Positions 16,284 to 23,827 of a stretch of 64,000 bases of DNA are shown one piece after another; position 1 is the first letter of the stretch, and each line of letters opens with the position of its first letter. The stretch is from NCBI RefSeq assembly GCF_005519465.1, contig NZ_CP027858.1:2418001-2482000 (forward strand). The letters run 5' to 3'. The position numbers and the translations under genes are program-made. Below the pieces are notes generated by a model. It searched no databases and was not told the origin of the DNA. It saw only the letters and a program-made list of their open reading frames with translations. Source of the DNA: Streptomyces clavuligerus. GTDB taxonomy: Bacteria > Actinomycetota > Actinomycetes > Streptomycetales > Streptomycetaceae.

Positions 16284-16532
16284 TCAATCCGCCTGACGGG
16301 CCGCATAGACGACGAAGCGGGCCCAGGCGTCCGGGGTCACCCCGAGCTCCGGGCCCGCGCTGCTCTTGGAGTCACGGACATGGACGGCGCGCGGAAGGGC
16401 GGCGACCTCGACGCACTGCCCCGCACCACTGGCACTGTGACTGGACTTATGCCAGATGTAGCCGACTTCCGCGGGTATGACATCCGCGGGATCGCTCTCG
16501 CCGGACTGGAATCCCACCCTCGCGCCGCTCAC
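16284..16532 (-). CDS. DUF397 domain protein
   Basis: An 82-residue protein with the DUF397 signature: WHKSSHSASGAGQCVEVAAL, VHVRDSK, and a C-terminal AWARFV. In Streptomyces this family nearly always lies just downstream of a gene for an XRE-type DNA-binding protein and forms a regulatory pair with it. Here no helix-turn-helix gene is found upstream (16533-16856), so it looks like an orphan. The GTG start at 16532 is preceded by GGAGGAGAGCC, which supports it. The first 26 residues before the domain are longer than usual. Confidence 0.8.
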   Translation of the reverse strand: MSGARVGFQSGESDPADVIPAEVGYIWHKSSHSASGAGQCVEVAALPRAVHVRDSKSSAGPELGVTPDAWARFVVYAARQAD

Positions 16533-16856
16533 GGCTCTCCTCCGCCAACCTCGTGATCAACTGGGCCGACTGCTCAGGGCGATACTGTCATGGCAGTGGG
16601 TCACCATCGAAGGTGCCAGAGGCAAGATCCGTTTCCCCTGTCCGGGAATTGATCCGCCGGTCAGCGTGGGTACGGCGGGTAACGTCGGCTCACGTCCCAC
16701 CCGTCTCCCGTGCGACCTGCGACAACATGAATCACGGATTCCGGGGTCGGAGGAGGGCTCCGTCACGGTCCTGGCGACGGAGTTGGCCGCTTCCACGTCA
16801 CACCAGCCTCACCCCAGCCGCCACACCGGGGGTCGGACCGGCCGACGCCTCAGATG
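16533..16856. other. gene-free gap upstream of the DUF397 gene
   Basis: 324 bases with lower G+C than the surroundings and no ORF with recognisable content. Neither strand encodes the XRE regulator expected beside DUF397. It probably holds promoter sequence for the DUF397 gene; no motif can be named. Confidence 0.5.
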
Positions 16857-17558
16857 TCACACCAGTCGTCGGGCCGTGGCCCAGCGGGTCAGCTCGTGCC
16901 GGTTGGAGAGCTGGAGCTTGCGCAGCACGGCGGAGACATGCGACTCGACCGTCTTCACCGAGATGAAGAGCTGTTTGGCGATCTCCTTGTAGGCGTACCC
17001 CCGGGCGATCAGCCGCAGCACCTCGCGCTCGCGCTGGGTGAGCCGGTCCAGATCCTCGTCCACCGGCGGGGCGTCCGTCGAGGCGAAGGCGTCGAGCACG
17101 AACCCGGCGAGCCGGGGCGAGAAGACCGCGTCCCCCTCCTGGACCCGGAAGATCGAGTCCACCAGATCGGTGCCCGTGATCGTCTTGGTGACATAGCCCC
17201 GGGCCCCGCCGCGGATCACCCCGATGACGTCCTCGGCCGCGTCGGACACCGACAGCGCCAGAAAACGGACCGGGGAATCGGCCGAGGCCATCAGCGTGGC
17301 ACAGCGCCGCAACACCTCCACCCCGCCGCCGCCCGGCAGATGGACGTCGAGCAGCACGACCTCGGGCCGGGTCGAGGTGATCACGGTGACCGCCTGGTCG
17401 ACGTCGGCCGCCTCGCCGACCACCTCCACCCCGGTCTGCTCGGTCCGGCCGATCTCTGCCTGGACACCCGTACGGAACATCCGGTGGTCGTCGACCAGCA
17501 CCACCCGGACCCGTCGCTCCACTCCGCCGCCCCTGCCGGTGTCCGCGGTCTCCGTCAT
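16857..17558 (-). CDS. NarL/LuxR-type response regulator
   Basis: A 233-residue two-component response regulator. The receiver domain (about 17-145) has the acidic pair DD at 23-24, the phosphorylation site D71 in VVLLDVHLPG, and the lysine in GYVTKT. The C-terminal LuxR helix-turn-helix reads LTQREREVLRLIARGYAYKEIAKQ and so on to SVKTVESHVSAVLRKL. Its start overlaps the stop of the PspC-kinase gene as ATGA (17558-17555), so kinase and regulator are co-translated partners. A likely target is the long inverted repeat at 18892-18957 between the kinase gene and the divergent PspC gene. Confidence 0.9.
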   Translation of the reverse strand: MTETADTGRGGGVERRVRVVLVDDHRMFRTGVQAEIGRTEQTGVEVVGEAADVDQAVTVITSTRPEVVLLDVHLPGGGGVEVLRRCATLMASADSPVRFLALSVSDAAEDVIGVIRGGARGYVTKTITGTDLVDSIFRVQEGDAVFSPRLAGFVLDAFASTDAPPVDEDLDRLTQREREVLRLIARGYAYKEIAKQLFISVKTVESHVSAVLRKLQLSNRHELTRWATARRLV

Positions 17559-18847
17559 GTCTCCGCCGCCCTCTCCATCTCCAGCTCCACTTCCGTCCCC
17601 CCGCCGGGTGCCGGGCGGAGCCGGGCCGATCCACCGTTGCGCTGCATCCGGCCGATGATCGACTCCCGGACGCCCATTCTGTCGCCCGGGACCGAGTCCA
17701 GGTCGAAGCCCGGGCCGCGGTCCCGTACGGACACATAGACCATACGACCGTCGACCTCGGCGAAGACCTGGACGGCACCGCCCTCGCCACCGTACTTGGC
17801 CGCGTTGACCATCGCCTCGCGCGCCGCCTGCATCTGCGCGGCCAACTTCTCGTCCAGCGGGCAGTCGCCGACGACCACGACCTCCAGCGGGACGCCGTGC
17901 TTGTCCTCGACCTCGGCGGCGGCCTTCTTCACCGCGTCCGCGAGGGTGTCGGGCTCGTCGGACTCCTCCTTGCCCGTCCCTTCCGGGCGGTACAGCCAGT
18001 TCCGCAGCTCGCGCTCCTGGGCCCGGGCGAGACGGCGGACCTCGCCCGGGTCGTCGGCCCGGCGCTGGATCAGCGTCAGGGTGTGCAGCACCGAGTCATG
18101 GACATGGGCGGCGACCTCGGCCCGCTCCTGGGCGCGGATGCGCATGGTCCGCTCCTCGCTGAGATCCTGGGTCATCCGCACCAGCCAGGGCCCGGCGAGC
18201 AGCCCTATCCCGGCGACGACGGCTATCGCGGCGGTCAGCACATTGCCGAGCTGGGCGGCGGAGCCGCGCACCACCATGAAACCCGCGAGACCCATGCCCA
18301 CCAGGGCGACCCCGGCCAGCCCCCGGACCATCTGGAACAGCCGCCGCCCACGGCCCTCGGCCTCGGCCCAGCGGGCACGGCGGGCGTTGTCCGCCTGCCG
18401 CCACACCAGCACGACACCCGCGCCGATCAGCAGCGTGGGCCAGACATAGCGGCTGCTTGTCGTCTCGATGCTGCCGATGAAGATCGCGGCGCCAAAGACC
18501 AGCACGAGCATCGCGAAGAGCTGCCCCCGGTCGGGCTTGCGCAGCTTGCGTCTGCCGTCGCCGGTGATCTCGAAGACCGAACGCGGCTCCGCCGTACGGC
18601 CCCCGACCCCGAGCGGGACGACGATCCAGAACACCGCGTACAACAGCGCGCCGACGCCCTGGATGAGGAAGAGACCGAGGAAGGCGAGCCGGACCCAGAT
18701 GACCGGCAGCCCCAGATGCCCGGCGAGCCCGCGCGCCACCCCGCCCAGCAGCCGGCCCTCGGCGCTGCGGTAGAGCTTGCGCAGCGGGACGTCCTCCGGC
18801 ACGGGAGCACGCGGAGCGGCGGGGGGACGGGAGGAGGCGACGGGCAT
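17555..18847 (-). CDS. PspC-domain sensor histidine kinase
   Basis: A 430-residue membrane kinase. An N-terminal PspC domain (about 24-82, LYRSAEGRLLGGVARGLAGHLG) is followed by more membrane spans, at about 108-126, 135-150 and a paired block at 172-222. The dimerisation region HVHDSVLHTL (248-257) contains the phospho-acceptor H250. The ATPase domain has NAAKYGG (N-box) and RDRGPGFD (G1). PspC domains sense or bind membrane stress, so envelope stress is a plausible signal. It is coupled to the response regulator downstream by ATGA. The divergent gene at 18994 also encodes a PspC protein. Confidence 0.9.
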   Translation of the reverse strand: MPVASSRPPAAPRAPVPEDVPLRKLYRSAEGRLLGGVARGLAGHLGLPVIWVRLAFLGLFLIQGVGALLYAVFWIVVPLGVGGRTAEPRSVFEITGDGRRKLRKPDRGQLFAMLVLVFGAAIFIGSIETTSSRYVWPTLLIGAGVVLVWRQADNARRARWAEAEGRGRRLFQMVRGLAGVALVGMGLAGFMVVRGSAAQLGNVLTAAIAVVAGIGLLAGPWLVRMTQDLSEERTMRIRAQERAEVAAHVHDSVLHTLTLIQRRADDPGEVRRLARAQERELRNWLYRPEGTGKEESDEPDTLADAVKKAAAEVEDKHGVPLEVVVVGDCPLDEKLAAQMQAAREAMVNAAKYGGEGGAVQVFAEVDGRMVYVSVRDRGPGFDLDSVPGDRMGVRESIIGRMQRNGGSARLRPAPGGGTEVELEMERAAET

Positions 18848-18891
18848 GCATCGATCGTCACACGCCGGACGGACCCGCGGTATCAGGGGTG

Positions 18892-18957
18892 ACCCTGGCC
18901 CGACCCTGAGGAGGAACAGCGGGGAGAGCCGGACAGATATCAGGGTCGGGCCAGGGT
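18892..18957. promoter_or_regulatory. 18-bp perfect inverted repeat, probable response-regulator operator
   Basis: ACCCTGGCCCGACCCTGA (18892-18909) is repeated inverted at 18940-18957, 30 bases apart, in the gap between the divergent PspC-kinase and PspC genes. Each arm contains CAGGG/CCCTG half-sites, and a further CAGGG at 18884 pairs with CCCTG at 18893. The layout suits a NarL-type dimer controlling both genes. Confidence 0.7.
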
Positions 18958-18993
18958 CGGCCCCGGTGCCGTACCGGCGCGGGGGCCGTCACC

Positions 18994-20307
18994 ATGGAGT
19001 ACATGAACCAGCCGACCACTCCGCACCGGTCAGGACCGGGCGGATCACCCGACGAGTCCCCGGGCGGGCAGCCCGCGGGGCTCACCGTCGAGGCGCGCCC
19101 GCTGCGCCGCACCCCGCGCCAGAAGGTGCTGGCCGGTGTCTGCGGCGGGCTGGGGAGGCACTACGACATAGACCCGGTCGTCTTCCGGATCGTCCTCGCG
19201 GTGCTCGCCCTCACCGGGGGTGTGGGGCTGATGTTCTACGGCTTCGCCTGGCTGCTGGTCCCGATGGACGAGGAGGAGGAGAACGAGGCCCGCAGGCTGC
19301 TGTCGGGCCGGGTCGAGGGCGCGGCCCTCACGGCCGTCTTCCTCGCCGTGATCGGCTTCGGTCTCTTCCTGACCATGCTGGGCAACGCGGGGCTGGTGAC
19401 GTTCGCGACGCTGCTGGCGCTGGCCACCGGTGGCGCGGCCGTCTGGTCCCGGCAGCGGATGGTCGCCGCGGACAGCCAGCACCTCCCCCCCGCGGCCGCG
19501 CACGCGGTCGCGGAGGCGCCGCCGGAGACGACGGCCCCGCCCGCTCCGGAGGGCCCCTCCTGGTGGCGGGACCCGATCTCCAAGGAGGCCGGGCCCTCCT
19601 ATCTCTGGGGTCCCGCCGAATCGCCGGGCGGGGAGAAGTCCCCCCGTGGCTTCCGGCTGCCGCGCGGGCGCTCCCGGGAGCCACGGGGCCTGGCGGGCAC
19701 GGTCTTCCTGCTCGCGATGGTCGCGGGCTTTCTCGGCACCCGGCTGAGCTGGGACGGCAATCCGCTGGGCACCAGTCTTCAGACCGGTCTGGTCTGTGCG
19801 CTGGGGGTGTTCGGCCTCGGCATGACGATCAGCGCGTTCCTGGGGCGGACCGGCTTCGGCACCCTGCTGATGACGGTGATCACGGCGTTGCTGCTGGCGG
19901 GTGCGTCGGCGCTGCCCAAGGACATCGGCACCGAGTGGGCCCGCGCCCAGTGGAAACCGTCCTCCGCGGGCGCGGTCCACGAACGGTACGCGCTGGGCTC
20001 GGGCGTGGGGACGCTCGACCTCCGGAAGGTCGGCGTCCCGGCCGGGGACACGGTCTCGACCAGCGTGGAGGTGGGGGCCGGGCAGCTCAAGGTCCTCATA
20101 CCGAAGTCCGCTTCGGTCACGGTGCGGGCCGAGGCGGGGCTCGGAGCGATCAAGCTGCCGGGCGACCCGAAGAACGACATCGACATCTCCCCCGACCAGA
20201 GCAGGCGGGCCGCGTTCCCCGCCCCTGAGGGGGCGGCGCCGTCGGGCACCCTGGAGCTGCGTCTCCGGGTGGACATAGGACAGGTGGAGGTGGTCCGTGA
20301 ACCATGA
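18994..20307 (+). CDS. PspC domain membrane protein
   Basis: A 437-residue envelope-stress type protein. The PspC domain is at about residues 38-92 (LRRTPRQKVLAGVCGGLGRHYDIDP, then a membrane span and WLLVPMDEE). Two more hydrophobic hairpins follow (about 108-152 and 234-310), with a proline-rich charged loop between. The C-terminal ~120 residues have no membrane span and form a beta-rich domain (GSGVGTLDLRKV, VEVGAGQLKVLIP), like the outer domains of LiaF/toastrack-type proteins. It faces the PspC-kinase gene across an inverted repeat and is probably controlled by that system. ATG 18994 is used; a second ATG lies nine bases on. It overlaps the next gene by 11 bases. Confidence 0.85.
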   Translation: MEYMNQPTTPHRSGPGGSPDESPGGQPAGLTVEARPLRRTPRQKVLAGVCGGLGRHYDIDPVVFRIVLAVLALTGGVGLMFYGFAWLLVPMDEEEENEARRLLSGRVEGAALTAVFLAVIGFGLFLTMLGNAGLVTFATLLALATGGAAVWSRQRMVAADSQHLPPAAAHAVAEAPPETTAPPAPEGPSWWRDPISKEAGPSYLWGPAESPGGEKSPRGFRLPRGRSREPRGLAGTVFLLAMVAGFLGTRLSWDGNPLGTSLQTGLVCALGVFGLGMTISAFLGRTGFGTLLMTVITALLLAGASALPKDIGTEWARAQWKPSSAGAVHERYALGSGVGTLDLRKVGVPAGDTVSTSVEVGAGQLKVLIPKSASVTVRAEAGLGAIKLPGDPKNDIDISPDQSRRAAFPAPEGAAPSGTLELRLRVDIGQVEVVREP

Positions 20308-20632
20308 CATACGGAGCCGGGAGTCCGGGCGTCGGCCCGCGGCCGTGATGGAGCGGGACCGGCACCCCTGGGCGCTGCACCCGTTCCAGCCGGGCAGGCT
20401 GATCATCGGGGTGATGGCACTGCTGCTGGCCCTGCTGTTCGGCGGGGACGCGGCGGGGGCGTGGCACACCCCGTGGTGGGTGGCCGTCCCGGTGGTCTCC
20501 TCAGGTCTGTGTCTCGCCGGGTCGGCCGCGTCCGCGGCCTACAGCGTGCGCCGGCGGCGGGCGGCGATCAGCGCGTCGACGGAGAGCACGGAGGCCCCGG
20601 CGAGGATCAGCGGCACCCACAGCATCAGATAG
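20297..20632 (+). CDS. small membrane protein coupled to the PspC gene
   Basis: A 111-residue protein with two membrane spans (about residues 35-52 and 60-83) after HPWALHPFQPGRL, then an arginine cluster and a polar tail. The GTG start lies inside the end of the PspC gene, 11 bases before its end, so translation is coupled. The last 94 bases overlap the DoxX gene on the other strand tail to tail. The hydrophobic pattern and codon bias support a real gene; the function is unknown, presumably linked to the PspC protein. Confidence 0.65.
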   Translation: MNHDIRSRESGRRPAAVMERDRHPWALHPFQPGRLIIGVMALLLALLFGGDAAGAWHTPWWVAVPVVSSGLCLAGSAASAAYSVRRRRAAISASTESTEAPARISGTHSIR

Positions 20633-21069
20633 GGCAGGTCGTTGCCGAGGTAGTAGGGCTCGGCGCTCCAGCTCACGGTCAGCCACAGACTCGCCGAGAT
20701 CAGCGCGCCACCGAGCGCCGCGAGACGGGTCAGCAGCCCGAGGAGGACACCGATGCCGACGGCCAGTTCACCGAGGGCGATGGCGTACCCGAAGCCCACG
20801 GGGCTGTTGAGGGCCATGTCGACCAGTTCGGGGACGGCGGCCTGGTCGCGGACGCCCCGCATCTGGTCGCCGAGCGAGCCGATGCCGCTCTCCTTGAGGA
20901 AGGCGCTGTCCGTGAGCTTGTCGATACCGGCGTAGAGGAAGGTGATGCCCAGGAAAAGCCGGAGCGGCAGCAGGGCGTAGCGGCTCGCCCGCTCCTTCCA
21001 GCCACTGTTTCCCGTCGCGCCGCCGCCGGGGGCTCCCTGCCCCGTCGTCATCCGGAATGTCTGCGTCAT
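20539..21069 (-). CDS. DoxX family membrane protein
   Basis: A 176-residue DoxX-type protein with four membrane spans: about residues 33-50 (LPLRLFLGITFLYAGIDKL), 90-110 (FGYAIALGELAVGIGVLLG), 115-133, and 145-160. The motif RxFLGxxFLYAGxxKL and the GELxVGxxxLLGLxTR loop are typical of the family. These proteins are linked to redox or thiol homeostasis in actinobacteria; the exact role is unknown. Monocistronic, ending over the 3' end of the plus-strand membrane gene. Confidence 0.82.
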   Translation of the reverse strand: MTQTFRMTTGQGAPGGGATGNSGWKERASRYALLPLRLFLGITFLYAGIDKLTDSAFLKESGIGSLGDQMRGVRDQAAVPELVDMALNSPVGFGYAIALGELAVGIGVLLGLLTRLAALGGALISASLWLTVSWSAEPYYLGNDLPYLMLWVPLILAGASVLSVDALIAARRRRTL

Positions 21070-21546
21070 CGCTGTCCCCGCTTCTGGCCGCTGCGGCTGT
21101 GTGCCGTGATGGTTCGATTCTCAACCGACCATACGTACGGGAGGGTGATATAGCTCATTCACCGGACTCGTGCTGTTCGAGCCGGGGGTGCGCGGTGTCG
21201 GTGCCGTGTGCCGTCCGCCCCCGCGCCGTCCGCTCCGGCGCCATGAGCACCCGCCGCGCCATGGGTACCCGCCGCGCCATGGGCACCCGCCGCGCGGCGA
21301 GTACCCACGCGCCGCGAACGCCCCGGGCGCCCGGAATGGCCGCGCGCCGCGTGGATCTCCGGCAGCGCCCCGTACGCCTTCCGCCGCCTCCGGAAACGCC
21401 GGATGCACCAGATGTGCCAGATGTGCCAGACAGCCGGACAGCCGGACAGCCGGACAGGACAGAACGGCGGATACACCGGAAACGCCGATGCCGCCGCTCG
21501 GGGGCGAGCGGCGGCATCGGGTACGGGCCTCAGGGGCGGAGGGAGG
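21070..21546. other. gap between DoxX and guaA with short tandem repeats
   Basis: 477 bases without a convincing gene. It contains an 18-base tandem repeat (GCCATGGGCACCCGCCGC type, three copies at 21240-21293), two and a half copies of a nine-base unit near 21402-21428, three copies of CAGCCGGA at 21430-21453, and the guaA terminator at 21485-21520. Open frames across it are produced by the repeats. Confidence 0.7.
21485..21520 (-). terminator. guaA terminator hairpin
   Basis: CCGATGCCGCCGCTCG (21485-21500) pairs perfectly over 16 bases with 21505-21520, with a GGGG loop. It lies 26 bases past the guaA stop codon. Confidence 0.8.
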
Positions 21547-23133
21547 TCACTCCCACTCGATGGTCCCCGGCGGCTTGCTGGTCACGTCGAGGACGACGCG
21601 GTTGACGTCGCTGACCTCGTTGGTGATGCGGGTGGAGATCCGGGCGAGGACGTCGTACGGCATCCGGGTCCAGTCGGCGGTCATCGCGTCCTCGGAGGAG
21701 ACCGGACGGAGCACGACGGGGTGGCCGTAGGTACGGCCGTCGCCCTGGACGCCGACGCTGCGGACGTCGGCGAGCAGCACCACGGGGCACTGCCAGATCT
21801 CGCGGTCGAGCCCGGCCGCCGTCAGCTCCTCGCGGGCGATGGCATCGGCCTCGCGCAGCAGGTCGAGCCGGTCGCGGGTGACCTCGCCGACGATCCGGAT
21901 ACCGAGGCCGGGGCCCGGGAAGGGCTGGCGCTGGACGATCTCGTCCGGCAGGCCCAGCTCCTGGCCGACCATGCGGACCTCGTCCTTGAAGAGCTGCCGC
22001 AGCGGCTCCACAAGCTGGAACTCAAGGTCCTCGGGGAGGCCGCCCACATTGTGGTGGGACTTGATGTTGGCGGTGCCGGTGCCGCCGCCGGACTCCACGA
22101 CGTCGGGGTAGAGCGTGCCCTGGACGAGGAACGCGACCTCCTCGCCGTCGGCGCTGCCCTCGGCCACGATCTCGGCCTGGGCCTGCTCGAAGACGCGGAT
22201 GAACTCGCGCCCGATGATCTTCCGCTTCTCCTCCGGGTCGCTGACCCCGGCGAGGGCGGCGAGGAAGCGCTCCTCGGCGTCGACGACCTTGAGCTGGACG
22301 CCCGTGGCGGCGACGAAGTCCTTCTCGACCTGCTCGGTCTCGCCCTTGCGCATCAGGCCGTGGTCGACGTAGACGCAGGTGAGCTGGGAGCCGATGGCCT
22401 TCTGGACCAGGGCGGCGGCCACGGCGGAGTCGACACCGCCGGAGAGCCCGCAGATCGCCCGCTTGGTGCCGACCTGGGCACGGATGGCGGTGACCTGCTC
22501 CTCGATGACGTTCCCCGTGGTCCAGGTCGGCTCGATGCCCGCGCCCCGGTAGAGGAAGTGCTCCAGGACCTGCTGGCCGTAGGTGGAGTGCATCACCTCG
22601 GGGTGGTGCTGCACGCCGTAGAGCTTCTTCTCGTCGTTCTCGAAGGCCGCGACCGGGACCAGGTCCGTGGAGGCGGTGACGGTGAAGCCCTCGGGCGCGG
22701 CGGAGCAGGCGTCGCCGTGGGACATCCACACCGGCTGCTCGGCCGGGGTGCCCTCGAACAGCGTCGAGCCGGTCTTGGAGACATGCAGCCCGGTACGGCC
22801 GTACTCGCGCGCACCGGTGTTGTCGACGGTGCCGCCGAGTGTCGTCGCCATCAGCTGGAAGCCGTAGCACATGCCGAAGACGGGGACACCGGCCTCGAAG
22901 AGGGCACGGTCGAGGCGGGGCGCGTTCTCGGCGTAGACGGAGGAGGGACCGCCGGAGAGGATGATCGCCTTGGGGTTCTTGGCGAGCATCTCGGCCACCG
23001 GCATGGTGGACGGGACGATCTCGCTGTAGACCCGGGCCTCACGGACGCGACGGGCGATGAGCTGGGCGTACTGCGCGCCGAAGTCGACAACGAGTACGAC
23101 ATCGGGCGCGGCAGCGGGAGACGCTGAGGACAC
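21547..23133 (-). CDS. guaA: GMP synthase (glutamine-hydrolysing)
   Basis: A 528-residue two-domain GMP synthase converting XMP, glutamine and ATP to GMP, the last step of guanine nucleotide synthesis. The class I glutamine amidotransferase domain (about 10-205) has nucleophile C89 in FGMCYG and HHPEV at 176-180. The ATP-pyrophosphatase domain has the PP-loop SGGVDS at 231-236, and the C-terminal dimerisation domain ends in [10 protein letters not shown] chose GTG 23133, seven bases after GGAAGG, since the ORF upstream of it is not conserved-looking. guaB and guaB3, which supply XMP or related steps, lie 19 kb away in this window. Confidence 0.96.
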   Translation of the reverse strand: MSSASPAAAPDVVLVVDFGAQYAQLIARRVREARVYSEIVPSTMPVAEMLAKNPKAIILSGGPSSVYAENAPRLDRALFEAGVPVFGMCYGFQLMATTLGGTVDNTGAREYGRTGLHVSKTGSTLFEGTPAEQPVWMSHGDACSAAPEGFTVTASTDLVPVAAFENDEKKLYGVQHHPEVMHSTYGQQVLEHFLYRGAGIEPTWTTGNVIEEQVTAIRAQVGTKRAICGLSGGVDSAVAAALVQKAIGSQLTCVYVDHGLMRKGETEQVEKDFVAATGVQLKVVDAEERFLAALAGVSDPEEKRKIIGREFIRVFEQAQAEIVAEGSADGEEVAFLVQGTLYPDVVESGGGTGTANIKSHHNVGGLPEDLEFQLVEPLRQLFKDEVRMVGQELGLPDEIVQRQPFPGPGLGIRIVGEVTRDRLDLLREADAIAREELTAAGLDREIWQCPVVLLADVRSVGVQGDGRTYGHPVVLRPVSSEDAMTADWTRMPYDVLARISTRITNEVSDVNRVVLDVTSKPPGTIEWE

Positions 23134-23217
23134 TGGCGGCCTTCCGGCGGGGGGTTCGGTTCTTCCGATTCTACCGGGGCCGGAATGTGTCCCCTGTCTC
23201 ATCATCCGGGCGGGACT

Positions 23218-23247
23218 TTGGTCCGGGACCGTCGGCCCGGCCATACT
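23218..23247 (+). promoter_or_regulatory. probable promoter of the chorismate mutase leader
   Basis: TTGGTC (23218-23223), an 18-base spacer, and CATACT (23242-23247). The expected start, 7 bases on, is the A of the leader-peptide ATG at 23254, implying a leaderless message. Confidence 0.5.
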
Positions 23248-23253
23248 GGGGCC

Positions 23254-23334
23254 ATGCGCGAGCAGCAGACCTTCGTCTTTACCTATGGCATCCGGCCCGT
23301 CCGGCTGCCATGGTCGTGCTGCTTGAGCCACTGA
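23254..23334 (+). CDS. probable leader peptide for attenuation of chorismate mutase
   Basis: A 26-codon ORF that begins where the predicted transcript begins and ends 16 bases before a strong terminator hairpin. It reads [12 protein letters not shown], then [11 protein letters not shown] and a short tail. It contains F7, F9, Y11 and W20, all products of the chorismate pathway. F9 is TTT, Y11 is TAT, P19 is CCA and L24 is TTG, codons that are rare in this genome and would make ribosome speed informative. Downstream lies the chorismate mutase gene. Aromatic amino-acid controlled attenuation is inference; Streptomyces trp leaders are an established precedent for the mechanism. Confidence 0.5.
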   Translation: MREQQTFVFTYGIRPVRLPWSCCLSH

Positions 23335-23350
23335 CAAGCGACCATCCAGG

Positions 23351-23377
23351 CGCCCCGGGCCGACAAGGCCCGGGGCG
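23351..23377 (+). terminator. attenuator-type hairpin before chorismate mutase
   Basis: CGCCCCGGGCC (23351-23361) pairs perfectly with GGCCCGGGGCG (23367-23377) around a GACAA loop, followed by TTT. It stands between the leader ORF and the structural gene, 60 bases before the start codon. Confidence 0.7.
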
Positions 23378-23437
23378 TTTCGGCGTTCGCGGGCCGTGTC
23401 GCTCCGGGGCCCCGCCCCACAACCGCAGGAGCACCCG

Positions 23438-23827
23438 ATGACCAGCCCGACCACGACCACGACCGCCCGCACCACCGCCACCGCCCGGACCACCGCCACT
23501 GCCCGGACCGGCACGAACACCCCCGTCACCGCCCGGACCGGCACCGGGACCGCCGCCGAGCGGACCGGGGCCCGTACCGAGGAGGCCGCCGCCCTGATCG
23601 CGGACGCCCGCGACCGCATCGACGCGCTCGACGACCGGATCATCGGCCTCGTCCAGGAGCGGATGGCCGTGTCGGCCGTGATCCAGGAGGCGCGGATCTC
23701 CTCCGGCGGACGCCGGGTGAACCTCGCCCGGGAGATGGAGGTGCTGGAGCACTTCCGCGACGCGCTCGGCAGGCCCGGGACCGCGCTGGCGATGACCGTG
23801 CTGGAGCTGTGCCGGGGACGCGTCTGA
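23438..23827 (+). CDS. chorismate mutase (AroQ type)
   Basis: A 129-residue protein whose last 80 residues form an AroQ-fold helical chorismate mutase: [25 protein letters not shown] carries the active-site arginine region, followed by [14 protein letters not shown] helices. It converts chorismate to prephenate for phenylalanine and tyrosine. The first 45 residues are an unusual Thr/Ala/Arg repeat (TTATAR twice, [19 protein letters not shown]) without a fold. The start is ATG 23438, behind CAGGAG. Upstream lie a probable leader peptide and attenuator hairpin, so expression may respond to aromatic amino acids. It diverges from guaA. Confidence 0.85.
   Translation: MTSPTTTTTARTTATARTTATARTGTNTPVTARTGTGTAAERTGARTEEAAALIADARDRIDALDDRIIGLVQERMAVSAVIQEARISSGGRRVNLAREMEVLEHFRDALGRPGTALAMTVLELCRGRV

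Noticed and set aside
21170..21730. ORF through the repeats past DoxX
   Set aside because: Made of tandem repeats and the antisense of guaA; no domain.
23315..23337. TTGTCAGTGGC on the minus strand, upstream of guaA
   Set aside because: The 11-base element matches the damage promoter exactly, but the -10 position reads AGCACG instead of TAnnnT, and the bases are explained as the end of the leader peptide.
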